Shown one piece after another: positions 51,845 to 61,038 of a stretch of DNA of 64,000 nucleotides. Where the stretch lies: NCBI GenBank assembly GCA_001784175.1, contig MFPR01000004.1, positions 1 through 64,000 of the forward strand, in the 5' to 3' direction. The stretch's first letter is position 1; every line of letters begins with the position of its first letter. The notes beneath the pieces were generated by a model. It saw nothing but the letters and a program-made list of their open reading frames with translations. It ran no database searches and was not told the DNA's origin. Made by a program: the position numbers and the translations under genes. The DNA is from Candidatus Lindowbacteria bacterium RIFCSPLOWO2_12_FULL_62_27. Its GTDB lineage: Bacteria; Lindowbacteria; 2-12-FULL-62-27.

Positions 51845-54058
51845 ATGACATCCCCAAGAATTGCCGGTTCGCTGCTCATCGTATTTTGTGCCGGATTCGG
51901 TCAATCGGCGTTCGCAAAGGACGTGGATACCTCAACGGCGATTTCCATGTCCTCCAAACCGTCCACGCGCAAACCCCCTGCGAAATACAACCGCCTCATC
52001 CACGAAAAAAGCCCGTATCTTTTGCAGCACGCGCACAATCCCATCTGGTGGTATTCGTGGGGCGACGAGGCGCTTGCGGCGGCCAAACGAGAAAACAAAC
52101 CGATCTTTCTCTCCATCGGCTATTCCACCTGCTACTGGTGCCATTTCATGGAGAAGGATTCCTTTGAAAAAGAGGACGTGGCGGCGGTTCTCAACGAGCA
52201 TTTCATCTCGATCAAGGTCGACCGCGAGGAGCGGCCGGACGTGGACAACATCTACATGACGGCGCTCGTGTCGATGACGGGAAGCGGCGGCTGGCCGATG
52301 TCGATGTTTTTGACGCCGGAAGGCCAACCCTTTTTCGGCGCGAGCACCATTCAGCACGACCGATTCATCGGGATTCTTGGACAAATCGCGGCGGTGTGGA
52401 AGAACGAGTCGGCGAAAATCCGTGAAAGCGGCGAGCGGGTCACCTCGGCGCTGCGGCAATATCTGAATCCCGCGGGCGGCCGGGTCAGCGTCTCCGACGC
52501 CCCAAGTGCCGCGAGCCCTGCGAGCGCCCGGCGGGACATCGGCGAGGAGGCTTTGATCTCATTTTACAACACGGCCGAAAGCCAGTTCGACAAAACGTAT
52601 GGCGGCTTCGGCGGCGGAAACAAATTTCCGAGGCCACACGTGTTCATGGCCCTGCTTCGCTACCACCGGCGCGCCGGCGATCCACAAGCCCTCAAAATTG
52701 TGGCCGAAACCTTGAAGGCCATGGCGCGGGGCGGCATCCATGATGTTCTGGTCGGCGGATTTCACCGTTACAGCGTGGACGGCAAATGGGAGGTGCCCCA
52801 TTTTGAGAAAATGCTCTACGACAACGCCGGACTCATCGTCGCGTATCTGGAGGCGTACCAGGTAACGAGGGACCCGGAGTTCGCGCGGATCGCCCGAAAG
52901 ACGATGGACTGGGTACTGGCCGAGATGACGCATCCCGCCGGCGGTTTCTACAGCGCGCAAGACGCCGGCGATTTCGGCGAGGAGGGCGACTACTACGCGT
53001 GGCGGTACGACGAGGCGCAGCAGATCCTTACGCCGGAGGAATTCGAGCATGTCCGGAAATTTTTCCGCCTGACTCCCGAAGGCAACTTCGACCACAACCG
53101 CAACGTCATCCACGTTCCGGCCGACGTTTCCTTTCCGGGCCCGGCCGCCGATACGCTCTACGCCGCCGCTCATGGCAAACTCCTGGCCATCCGCGCGAAA
53201 CGCGAACGCCCCAGGCTCGATGACAAGGTGCTGGTGGACTGGAACGGACTCATGATTGCGGCGATGGCCCGCGGGTATCAGGTGCTGGGTGATGAGAAGT
53301 ATCTGCGCGCTGCGCAAAGGGCGGCCGGATTCATCCGTAAGAACGTGACAAAAAAAGACGGCAGGCTCCATCGTCGCTGGCGGGAGGGTGAGGCGTCCAA
53401 CCGGGCGGTCGTGAACGACTACGCGTTTTTGATCCACGGCCTGATTGAACTGTACCAATCCGATTTCGATCCGCGTTGGTTTGAATGGGCGATTCAGTTG
53501 CAGGAACTCCAGGACAAGGATTTTTGGGACGAACAAAACGGCGGGTACTTTTTTGACGACGCCAAAGACGCGACGCTCTTGTCCCGCTCTAAAGAATACG
53601 ACGACATGGCGATGCCGTCGGGGAATTCCATTGCGGCGTTGAACCTCCTCCGCCTGGCCGATTTCACCTATGACGACAAATATAAAAAACGCGCCGATGA
53701 CGTCATTCGTTCGGCGGCCGGTCAGGTCGCCAGGTCTCCTTTCGCGTATGCCCAGACGCTGGTCGCTCTGGATTACGCGCTCGATCGGTCCAAGGAAATC
53801 GCCATTGCCGGAAAACTCGACGATGCGCGAACCCGGAAAATCGTCCGCGCCTTGCGTTCAAAGTTCCTGCCCAACAAAGTCGTCGCCGTTTCGGACGGCC
53901 GGAAACCCGCCGCCACGCTTATTTTGCTCGACGGCAAAACGCCGACCCGGGGCGATCCGACGGCCTATGTCTGCGAGGAGGGGGTCTGCCAACTGCCGAC
54001 GACGGACGCCGCAACGGTCCTCAAACAGGCCGAGACGCATGTGCCGATCAAAAAATAA
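51845..54058 (+). CDS. DUF255/YyaL-type thioredoxin-domain protein, exported
   Basis: 737 residues. A signal peptide (cleavage near SAFAKD) is followed by the DUF255 thioredoxin-like domain ([18 protein letters not shown]..., [13 protein letters not shown]) and an alpha/alpha-barrel resembling N-acylglucosamine epimerases ([27 protein letters not shown]). Family activity is unknown. Members are often cytoplasmic; the signal here points to a periplasmic version. Starts 19 bp after the glycosyltransferase. Confidence 0.88.
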   Translation: MTSPRIAGSLLIVFCAGFGQSAFAKDVDTSTAISMSSKPSTRKPPAKYNRLIHEKSPYLLQHAHNPIWWYSWGDEALAAAKRENKPIFLSIGYSTCYWCHFMEKDSFEKEDVAAVLNEHFISIKVDREERPDVDNIYMTALVSMTGSGGWPMSMFLTPEGQPFFGASTIQHDRFIGILGQIAAVWKNESAKIRESGERVTSALRQYLNPAGGRVSVSDAPSAASPASARRDIGEEALISFYNTAESQFDKTYGGFGGGNKFPRPHVFMALLRYHRRAGDPQALKIVAETLKAMARGGIHDVLVGGFHRYSVDGKWEVPHFEKMLYDNAGLIVAYLEAYQVTRDPEFARIARKTMDWVLAEMTHPAGGFYSAQDAGDFGEEGDYYAWRYDEAQQILTPEEFEHVRKFFRLTPEGNFDHNRNVIHVPADVSFPGPAADTLYAAAHGKLLAIRAKRERPRLDDKVLVDWNGLMIAAMARGYQVLGDEKYLRAAQRAAGFIRKNVTKKDGRLHRRWREGEASNRAVVNDYAFLIHGLIELYQSDFDPRWFEWAIQLQELQDKDFWDEQNGGYFFDDAKDATLLSRSKEYDDMAMPSGNSIAALNLLRLADFTYDDKYKKRADDVIRSAAGQVARSPFAYAQTLVALDYALDRSKEIAIAGKLDDARTRKIVRALRSKFLPNKVVAVSDGRKPAATLILLDGKTPTRGDPTAYVCEEGVCQLPTTDAATVLKQAETHVPIKK

Positions 54059-54059
54059 A

Positions 54060-54075
54060 TGTAAGGCCCATTACA
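54060..54075. promoter_or_regulatory. TGTAA-N6-TTACA palindrome, copy 2
   Basis: TGTAAGGCCCATTACA, 88 bp before the His-rich protein gene. Matches the motif at 44751. Probable operator for an unidentified regulator. Confidence 0.5.
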
Positions 54076-54163
54076 GACGGATCGGGGTCTGACATGATTG
54101 AGTTGGCGATTACAAAGGCTCAATATTGAGCCTTGAAGAAAGAGATTCAGAGGAGGTCCAACC

Positions 54164-54892
54164 ATGTTTTACGGCAGAGGTTTTACGGCGGACAGGGAAG
54201 TCCTGTCCCCAACGCTACAGTCTCAGAAAATTCCAGGAGGGAATTTTCTTCATTACGCGTTGGGGGCGGTTTTGATGGCGTTCGCCCTCATGCTGTTTGG
54301 CGGGCGTATCGCCATGGCGGGGGAACACCCCACGGAGCACCCGAGCGAGCATCCGGCGGCCGGCAAGGCGAAGGCGGAGCATCCGGAACATCCGGCCAAG
54401 ACGGACAAGGCGGGCAAGGCGGAAAAGTCCGTCGGTCTCAGCAAGGAGGATATGGCGGAGGCCATCTCCGGGTATGTTTCCAAGGACGCGGATTTGAAGG
54501 GCGGATATTTTCTGGTGTTTGACAAGGAGTCGGGGCAGCCGCTGGCGCTTACGCTGGAGAAAGTCCACAAGGACCGGCTGTCGAGAGTGGCCAAAGATGT
54601 GTATTTCGCCTGCGCCGATTTCCGGACGCACGACGGCAAGAAGGTCTACGATCTCGATGTGTTCATGCACGGGCCGGACAAGAAGCACCTGAAGGTCACG
54701 GAAATTTCCGTTCACAAGGAGGACGGCGACGCGCGATACGGCTGGGTGGAGAAGGATGGCGTCTGGTCGAAGAGTCCGATCGAGGGAAAGAAGGCGCCGG
54801 AGATGAAGGACTGGAAGGGAAGCGATCACGAGGGCGGATCCTCCGGTGAGCATCCGAAGGAACATCCGAGCGAGCAACCGAAGGGCAAATAG
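54164..54892 (+). CDS. exported protein with EHP repeats at both ends
   Basis: 242 residues. A membrane/signal segment (FLHYALGAVLMAFALMLFGG) is followed by EHPTEHPSEHPA...EHPEHPA and a central globular domain (about 90-200), and the C-terminus repeats EHPKEHPSEQP. The His-rich tails should bind Cu, Ni or Zn. The central domain (SGQPLALTLEKVHKDRLSRVAKDVYFACADFRTHDGKKVYDLDVFM) is not recognised. GGAGG precedes the ATG at 54164. First of a gene string into the transglutaminase-like and DUF547 genes. Confidence 0.7.
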   Translation: MFYGRGFTADREVLSPTLQSQKIPGGNFLHYALGAVLMAFALMLFGGRIAMAGEHPTEHPSEHPAAGKAKAEHPEHPAKTDKAGKAEKSVGLSKEDMAEAISGYVSKDADLKGGYFLVFDKESGQPLALTLEKVHKDRLSRVAKDVYFACADFRTHDGKKVYDLDVFMHGPDKKHLKVTEISVHKEDGDARYGWVEKDGVWSKSPIEGKKAPEMKDWKGSDHEGGSSGEHPKEHPSEQPKGK

Positions 54893-54904
54893 GGTGGATT
54901 GATT

Positions 54905-55912
54905 TTGAGCAGGAGAAAATTGGCATGGGGCGCCGTTGCCGGACTTGTGTTTTTGTCCGGCATGGCGCTCTGGCCCGCTTTTCAGCGCGCATCGCTTCGG
55001 CCTGAGGAGAATTCCACGCGTGAGGTGCGATTTCGATATCGGGTGACGATTCCCTCCGTCCCATCCTCCGCGCGGCGCGTGATGGTTTGGGCGCCCATGC
55101 CGTTTACGGACACGTATCAAACACTGAACGGCTTTGAGGTCAGGGGCCCGGCAACCTATACCATCGCGGAAGAACCCGAATACGGAAACCGCTTTCTGGT
55201 GTTCGATCTTTCTCCCGCCGCAACATCCAAGCGGGACTCGATATTGGTGGAGATCGACTATCGAGTGAGCCGGCGCAGGTACAGGGTGGTTTCAGGGACG
55301 AATGCGCACCCTCCGAACGCGAACACGGATAAATTCCTCCGGCCGTCGGGGCTGATTCCCATCGACGGCCGGATTGCCGCCGAGGCGGCGACGGTGGCCG
55401 GTCGATTCGATGATCCGATGCGGCAGGCGCGGGCGCTGTATGATCACATCGTTGAGAGCGTGCTGTACGACAAGAGCGGCCATGGTTGGGGAAAAGGCGA
55501 CGCGGTTTACGCGTGTGATTTCCGAAAAGGCAACTGCACCGATTTCCATTCTCTGTTCATCGGCGAGTCGCGGGCGCTCGGGATTCCCGCCCGGTTCGTG
55601 ATGGGATTTCCGTTGCCGGCGCGTCAGAAGAACGGTTCGATTCCGGGCTATCACTGCTGGGCCGAATTTTTTGTCGAGCCGTACGGCTGGGTTCCGATTG
55701 ACGCCTCGGAAGCGCAGAAGGACCGGTCGCGTCAGGAGGAACTATTTGGCGGCCTGGATGCCAACCGGATCGGATTCACCATCGGCCGGGACATTCGCCT
55801 GCCGGGCGCCTCGTCGGGTCCGCTCAACTACGTCATCTACCCGCACGTCGAAATCGACGGCCAGGCCTATTCGAATGTCCGCGCCGAATTCGAGTTTTCG
55901 GACGCAAATTAA
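54905..55912 (+). CDS. transglutaminase-like exported protein
   Basis: About 335 residues. N-terminal membrane segment then a transglutaminase-like (papain-fold) domain with the Cys-His-Asp triad GNCTDFHSLF, GYHCWAEFF and VPIDASEAQ. Probably a peptidase-like or cross-linking activity outside the cytoplasm. Only TTG codons (54899 or 54905) give a complete start; AGGGTGG precedes them. It begins 6-12 bp after the EHP-repeat gene. Confidence 0.8.
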   Translation: MSRRKLAWGAVAGLVFLSGMALWPAFQRASLRPEENSTREVRFRYRVTIPSVPSSARRVMVWAPMPFTDTYQTLNGFEVRGPATYTIAEEPEYGNRFLVFDLSPAATSKRDSILVEIDYRVSRRRYRVVSGTNAHPPNANTDKFLRPSGLIPIDGRIAAEAATVAGRFDDPMRQARALYDHIVESVLYDKSGHGWGKGDAVYACDFRKGNCTDFHSLFIGESRALGIPARFVMGFPLPARQKNGSIPGYHCWAEFFVEPYGWVPIDASEAQKDRSRQEELFGGLDANRIGFTIGRDIRLPGASSGPLNYVIYPHVEIDGQAYSNVRAEFEFSDAN

Positions 55913-56012
55913 TCTTTTCGATTTCGTAATGCCGCTTACGGCGTTGGAATGCAATCTGCGGTAACCTTCAAGTAGGATGGCAGACGACGAAATGGGTTCG
56001 AGGAGGACTGTC

Positions 56013-56801
56013 ATGAACAATCATCGATATGCCGGATGGATACTTGGAATGCTCATCCTGACCGCCGGCGTGCCGACAGCATTCGCCGTGGAAAATCTCC
56101 ATTCCCCGTGGACAGGTCTTCTTCAAAAATACGTTTCTCAAAACGGGCTTGTCGCTTATTCGTCATGGAAGAAGAACGATACAGACGTTCGGAAACTCGA
56201 ACGCTATCTGCAGGCAATGTCGCCCGTGAATGCGGATTCCTTGTCCCGGCCGCAGGCGCTTGCGTATTACCTGAACCTTTACAACGCCTCGATGGTCAAG
56301 CTGGTGCTGGATCATCATCCGATCCCGAGCGTGAAAAAGATCGGAGGCTTTGGCGGGCCGTGGAAGGTTCAATTTATCGAAACGCCGAAAGGTCTGATCT
56401 CCCTGAATGACATTGAACACGGCATCCTTCGGAAAAAATTCAAGGAGCCGCGCATTCATTTCGCGCTGGTCTGCGCTTCGACCAGTTGTCCGTCGCTTCG
56501 ACTGGAGGCCTACGAGGGCCATCGAATCGACACGCAATTGGCGGACCAGGAGAAAACTTTTCTGATGGACACCGCCAAAAATCGATGGCGGATTGCCGCG
56601 TCCGGACTTCTGTCCAAAGAGGACCGGCTCGAGTTGGAGCTTTCCTCCATATTCAAATGGTTCGGCGAGGATTTCGGAGGCGAAGCAGGCGTGGTTCGGC
56701 GCGTCAGGCCCTTTCTGGATCCAGCCGGGCGCGCGCTCCTGGATCAATCCCGATATGACGTTGATTATCTTGACTACGATTGGTCACTAAACGAAAAGTG
56801 A
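56013..56801 (+). CDS. DUF547-family exported protein
   Basis: 262 residues with a signal peptide (cleavage near AFAVEN). LAYYLNLYNASMVKLVLDHHP, ISLNDIEHGILR and HFALVCASTSCPSLRLEAY are defining DUF547 motifs (a family of unknown activity). GGAGG precedes the ATG at 56013. It ends 8 bp before the radical SAM-ArsM gene, so the two are probably co-transcribed. Confidence 0.87.
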   Translation: MNNHRYAGWILGMLILTAGVPTAFAVENLHSPWTGLLQKYVSQNGLVAYSSWKKNDTDVRKLERYLQAMSPVNADSLSRPQALAYYLNLYNASMVKLVLDHHPIPSVKKIGGFGGPWKVQFIETPKGLISLNDIEHGILRKKFKEPRIHFALVCASTSCPSLRLEAYEGHRIDTQLADQEKTFLMDTAKNRWRIAASGLLSKEDRLELELSSIFKWFGEDFGGEAGVVRRVRPFLDPAGRALLDQSRYDVDYLDYDWSLNEK

Positions 56802-56809
56802 GGCAGGCC

Positions 56810-59314
56810 ATGAACGAAGAAACAGTCCTTCACGCAATGCCATACATCAAGGAAATCGTTGATGACACCGTATTTCTTCTCGCGCCGTCCGTTCCAAACT
56901 GGATTGCCACAGATGAGCGCGGCGCGAAGATTCTCTCATTCGTGGATGGTCGCCGCACGGCTGGCCGGATCACGGATCGTTATTGCCGTGATATGAGCAT
57001 CGACCGAACGCGCGGGTGGCTCCATGTCCACACATTTCTCAAGGACGCGCTTCGCCATCAATTTGTCTCCCCGAATCCCGTCACGCCGCAGGTCTACAAA
57101 GGCCGCGCCGCATATCTCGAACCCACGGCGCTTCGGGAACTCTGGATTCACACGAACAATTCCTGCAACCTGGCCTGCACGCACTGTCTTGTTCGCTCCG
57201 GCCCGAACGGTGACGCGGGGCCTGAAACGCGGAAGATTCTGAAATGGATTGACGAGGGTCTCGCGCTCGGTGTCGAGCGATTTTATTTCACCGGCGGCGA
57301 GCCGATGGCGCGGAAGGATTTCTGGGAACTGGTCGAATATGTGACCTCGCTGGCCGAGATGGCAGTGCTGACCAACGGAACGCTTATTTCAGGCGAGCGG
57401 CTGGAGCGCCTCCGCCAGTGCGATCCGAACCTTTTGAAACTCCAGATCAGCCTCGACGGTTCGACCCCGGAAACCAATGATCCGATCCGAGGCCCCGGAA
57501 GTTTTCGCCGCGCGGTGGAGGGAATCCGAAATGCGGTCTCCGCCGGATTTTACCCAACGCTGACAACGGTTGTGACGCGCCAAAACGTGGATGATCTGTC
57601 CGGCATCGTACGGCTTGCGGCTGACCTGCGCCTCACAGCCGTTCATTTCATGTGGATGCATCTCAAAGGCCGGGCGGCCGAAAATAATCAGATGGCGGCC
57701 GGCATTCTGGAAATGATTGAAGCGGTGGAAAAAGCCCGCCGGACCGCCGCTGAACTTGGCGTCTATGTGGACAACATCGAAGCCGCAAAGACACGGATGG
57801 GCGGGCCCGCCGGGCTTAAAATGGATCTTTCCAACGCCGCCTGGGAAAGCCTCTGCATCTACTCGGACGGAGGAGTCTATCCGTCCGCCGCTACTGTTCA
57901 GGTGGCCGAGCTTCGGCTGGGCGACGCCAATCGCGCATCACTGAAAGAGATTTGGTTGACATCGCCCGTCGCGCGAAAAATGCGCGAGGCGAGCGTCGAG
58001 CAAATGGATCAATGCAGGGGATGCCGTTACAAATTCCTCTGCGGGGGCGGTGACATTGAGCACAGGTATTTTTTTGGACGAAACGGACACGCGGATAGCC
58101 GCCGGAACGGTACCGCCTTCATTGGCGACGATCCCTACTGCGGTCTCTACCAGAGTCTCATCGGAACGGCGATGCGCGAAATGGCCCGGCGCGGCGATCA
58201 ACGGAACGGTCCCAAGACCGGCTTTGACGCCCCGACCGTCTTTGCCGGAATGGGCGATGTTCGGACGCATGATTTTGGACTCCGGAACGGCCACGCCGCC
58301 GAGCCTGCGGATAAAATACGAGTTGCGGTCAAACATTCCAACTGCGTGCTGGCCTTCGATCTCGACACGTATCGCCGACCCGTTCGGGAATTTTACGGCG
58401 AAGCCGCCGAAAAACCGCAGGCCGATCTTTGCTGTCCGATCAAATACAACTCCGAATTTCTCGACCACATCCCGAAAGAGGCCATTGAAGTTTTCTACGG
58501 TTGCGGCGGTCCCATGCAGGAGGCGGACATCCGCGAAGGCCAGACAGTGGTCGATCTCGGATCGGGCGGCGGCATCGACTGTTTCATCGCCGCCAAACGC
58601 GTTGGACCGGCCGGGCGGGTGATCGGCGTCGACATGACGGACAAGATGCTGAATCTGGCCGGGCAGAATCGCGTCAAAGTCGCCGCGAATCTCGGCTATG
58701 ACAACGTCGAATTTCGAAAAGGATTTCTTGAATCGGTTCCCGTCGATGACAAATCCGCCGATCTGGTCACCTCGAACTGCGTCGTCAATCTGTCGCCGGA
58801 CAAGCGCAAGGTTTTCCGCGAAATCTGGCGGATCCTCAAGGATACGGGAACGGTTCTCATTTCCGATATCGTGACCGAGCGGGAATTGCCCCTGCACCTC
58901 GCCGTGAACAACCGGCTGGTGGGCGAATGCATCGGCCAGGCTCTGACCGAGGAGCAATTTCTCGCCTATCTCGAGCAGGCCGGATTCTACGGCATCACCG
59001 TCACCAAGAAGTTTTTCTGGAAGGATGTGGAAGGTCATCCCGTCTATTCCATCACCGTGCGCGGGCAAAAATTCGAAAAAACGAAAGGGTGCGTCTTTAT
59101 CGGTCAGCAAGCGATTTATCACGGCCCGTTCAAGTCCGTGACGGACGAGGAAGGGCACCTTTTTCCAAGAAACGAGCCTGTCGAAATCTGCACCGACACC
59201 GCCGCCAAACTCTCCGCGCCGCCTTACAACGCCTTTTTCACGGTTACGTCGCCGGACGGCAAGGTCGAGAGCGCGTGTTGTCTGGCCGGAACCGACGGCA
59301 AATCCTGTTGCTGA
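56810..59314 (+). CDS. PqqD-like/radical SAM-SPASM/ArsM methyltransferase fusion
   Basis: 834 residues in three parts. (1) 1-85: PqqD-like domain (WIATDERGAKILSFVDGRRT). (2) About 105-470: radical SAM with C119-x3-C123-x2-C126 and a SPASM-type end (CRGCRYKFLCGGG...C). (3) About 510-834: arsenite S-adenosylmethionine methyltransferase-like domain with DLGSGGGIDCF and the ArsM cysteines C541/C542 (CCPIKYN), C657 (SNCVVNLSPDK) and C707 (GECIG). It ends in SACCLAGTDGKSCC, a Cys-rich tail. Likely methylates As(III) and then adds a radical-chemistry step, perhaps to an organoarsenical. The exact product is unknown. Confidence 0.85.
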   Translation: MNEETVLHAMPYIKEIVDDTVFLLAPSVPNWIATDERGAKILSFVDGRRTAGRITDRYCRDMSIDRTRGWLHVHTFLKDALRHQFVSPNPVTPQVYKGRAAYLEPTALRELWIHTNNSCNLACTHCLVRSGPNGDAGPETRKILKWIDEGLALGVERFYFTGGEPMARKDFWELVEYVTSLAEMAVLTNGTLISGERLERLRQCDPNLLKLQISLDGSTPETNDPIRGPGSFRRAVEGIRNAVSAGFYPTLTTVVTRQNVDDLSGIVRLAADLRLTAVHFMWMHLKGRAAENNQMAAGILEMIEAVEKARRTAAELGVYVDNIEAAKTRMGGPAGLKMDLSNAAWESLCIYSDGGVYPSAATVQVAELRLGDANRASLKEIWLTSPVARKMREASVEQMDQCRGCRYKFLCGGGDIEHRYFFGRNGHADSRRNGTAFIGDDPYCGLYQSLIGTAMREMARRGDQRNGPKTGFDAPTVFAGMGDVRTHDFGLRNGHAAEPADKIRVAVKHSNCVLAFDLDTYRRPVREFYGEAAEKPQADLCCPIKYNSEFLDHIPKEAIEVFYGCGGPMQEADIREGQTVVDLGSGGGIDCFIAAKRVGPAGRVIGVDMTDKMLNLAGQNRVKVAANLGYDNVEFRKGFLESVPVDDKSADLVTSNCVVNLSPDKRKVFREIWRILKDTGTVLISDIVTERELPLHLAVNNRLVGECIGQALTEEQFLAYLEQAGFYGITVTKKFFWKDVEGHPVYSITVRGQKFEKTKGCVFIGQQAIYHGPFKSVTDEEGHLFPRNEPVEICTDTAAKLSAPPYNAFFTVTSPDGKVESACCLAGTDGKSCC

Positions 59315-59345
59315 ACGAGGCCGCCGGATTGGTCGCAAAATAAAT

Positions 59346-60857
59346 ATGGAGAAGATCGACCTTCGGCCGGACGACGAACATAACCGCACGCTTCTGAAAA
59401 ACGCCCGACCGCCGGACTGGATCAATCCCACGCCCGCGGCCAAATACCATCTCGTCGTGATCGGCGCCGGCACGGCGGGACTTGTGACCGCGGCCGGCGC
59501 GGCCGGACTCGGCGCGAAAGTTGCGCTTGTGGAAAAGCACCTCATGGGCGGCGATTGCCTCAACTACGGATGCGTCCCCTCCAAGGCCCTCATTCGTTCA
59601 GCCCGTGCCGCGGCGGCCGCGCGGAGTGCCGCGTCGTTCGGCGTCCAAACGGGCAACGTCTCCGTCAATTTCCCGGCCGTCATGGAACGAATGCGCCGCC
59701 TGCGCGCCGACATCAGCCCGAACGACTCGGCCACGCGTTTCAGGAAACTGGGTGTGGATGTGTTCATCGGCGCCGGCAAGTTCACCGGCTCCGACACGGT
59801 TCAGGTGGGAGATAAAACGCTCCGTTTTAAGAAAGCCGTCATCGCCACCGGCGCCCGCGCCTCGGCGCCGCCTGTTCCCGGATTGAATGAGGTCCCTCAT
59901 CTGACGAACGAAACGCTTTTCTCGCTGACCGGCCTCCCGAAACGTTTCGGCGTTATCGGCGCGGGTCCGATCGGCTGCGAGATGGCTCAAAGCTTCTCGC
60001 GTTTCGGTTCGGAGGTATATCTCGTCGAAGCATTGCACGGCATCCTGCCGCGCGAAGACCGGGATGCCGCCGGCATTGTGCAGGCTGCCCTTGCGCGCGA
60101 CGGAGTCAAATTGTGGTGTTGCGGTAAAGGCCTGAAACTTTCAAAAACGGAGGGCGGGGGTCGGATGCAAGTCGAATCCCACGGAACAAACTACGACGTG
60201 GTGGTGGACCAGCTTCTTGTGGCCGTCGGCCGTGCGCCTAACGTCGAGGGATTAAGACTGGAAACCGTGGGTGTCGAATTTGACAAAAAGGGCGTGAAAG
60301 TGAACGACCGCCTCCAAACAACCAACCCCCGCATCTTCGCCTGCGGCGACGTCTGTTCACCCTATCAGTTCACCCACGCGGCGGATTTCATGGCGCGAAT
60401 CGTAATCCAAAACGCCCTGTTCCTCGGCCGCGCCCGCGTTGGGGCGTTGACGATCCCCTGGTGCACCTACACCGATCCCGAATTGGCCCACGTGGGACTC
60501 TCCGAAACGGAAGCAAAGACCAAAAACATCCCCATCCAAACTTTTACGCAAGAACTCAAAGACGTAGATCGGGCCGTATTGGACGGCGAGCCTGAAGGCC
60601 TGGTCAAAGTGCATGTCGAACCCGGCGGCAAGCGAATCCTTGGCGCAACCATCGTCGCCGGCCATGCAGGTGAAATGATCGACGAACTGACGCTTGCGAT
60701 GAATGCCGGCCTCGGCCTTTCCGCGATCGCAAAAACCATCCATCCCTACCCCACACAGGCCGAAGCCATCCGGCGCACCGGCGATGCGTGGAACCGGACG
60801 CGGCTGACACCGGTGGCGAAAAAGCTTCTGAATCTCTGGCTGAAGATCAGCGGTTAG
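59346..60857 (+). CDS. MerA/dihydrolipoamide dehydrogenase-like flavoprotein disulfide reductase
   Basis: 503 residues. FAD fold (HLVVIGAGTAGLVTAAGA), redox disulfide C71-x4-C76 (GGDCLNYGCVPSKA), NAD(P) fold (FGVIGAGPIGCEMAQ), FAD-binding FACGDV and the dimerisation domain with the catalytic His (HPYPTQAE). The C-terminal vicinal Cys pair of mercuric reductase is absent and there is no N-terminal HMA domain, so it is a MerA-like oxidoreductase rather than a proven mercuric reductase. It follows the ArsM fusion, so it may reduce thiols for arsenic metabolism. Confidence 0.87.
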   Translation: MEKIDLRPDDEHNRTLLKNARPPDWINPTPAAKYHLVVIGAGTAGLVTAAGAAGLGAKVALVEKHLMGGDCLNYGCVPSKALIRSARAAAAARSAASFGVQTGNVSVNFPAVMERMRRLRADISPNDSATRFRKLGVDVFIGAGKFTGSDTVQVGDKTLRFKKAVIATGARASAPPVPGLNEVPHLTNETLFSLTGLPKRFGVIGAGPIGCEMAQSFSRFGSEVYLVEALHGILPREDRDAAGIVQAALARDGVKLWCCGKGLKLSKTEGGGRMQVESHGTNYDVVVDQLLVAVGRAPNVEGLRLETVGVEFDKKGVKVNDRLQTTNPRIFACGDVCSPYQFTHAADFMARIVIQNALFLGRARVGALTIPWCTYTDPELAHVGLSETEAKTKNIPIQTFTQELKDVDRAVLDGEPEGLVKVHVEPGGKRILGATIVAGHAGEMIDELTLAMNAGLGLSAIAKTIHPYPTQAEAIRRTGDAWNRTRLTPVAKKLLNLWLKISG

Positions 60858-61038
60858 CGCCGGACTGACTGAACGCGACCGAAAGGTCAACGCCAAAGAC
60901 CAATCGGTCCGTGTTTGTGAGATGACAGCCTTCATGGTGCGCCGGTCACTCGTTTCTTAACACGCCGTTCACCAAGCAGAAATAAAAACTTTTGCTCCGC
61001 AGGGTCGGTTGGACCGCTGTTTGCATTGAATCTGTGCA

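Noticed and set aside
59346-60857. Naming the flavoprotein merA
   Set aside because: The C-terminal vicinal Cys pair and the N-terminal HMA domain of mercuric reductase are missing, and it is not in the MerR operon.
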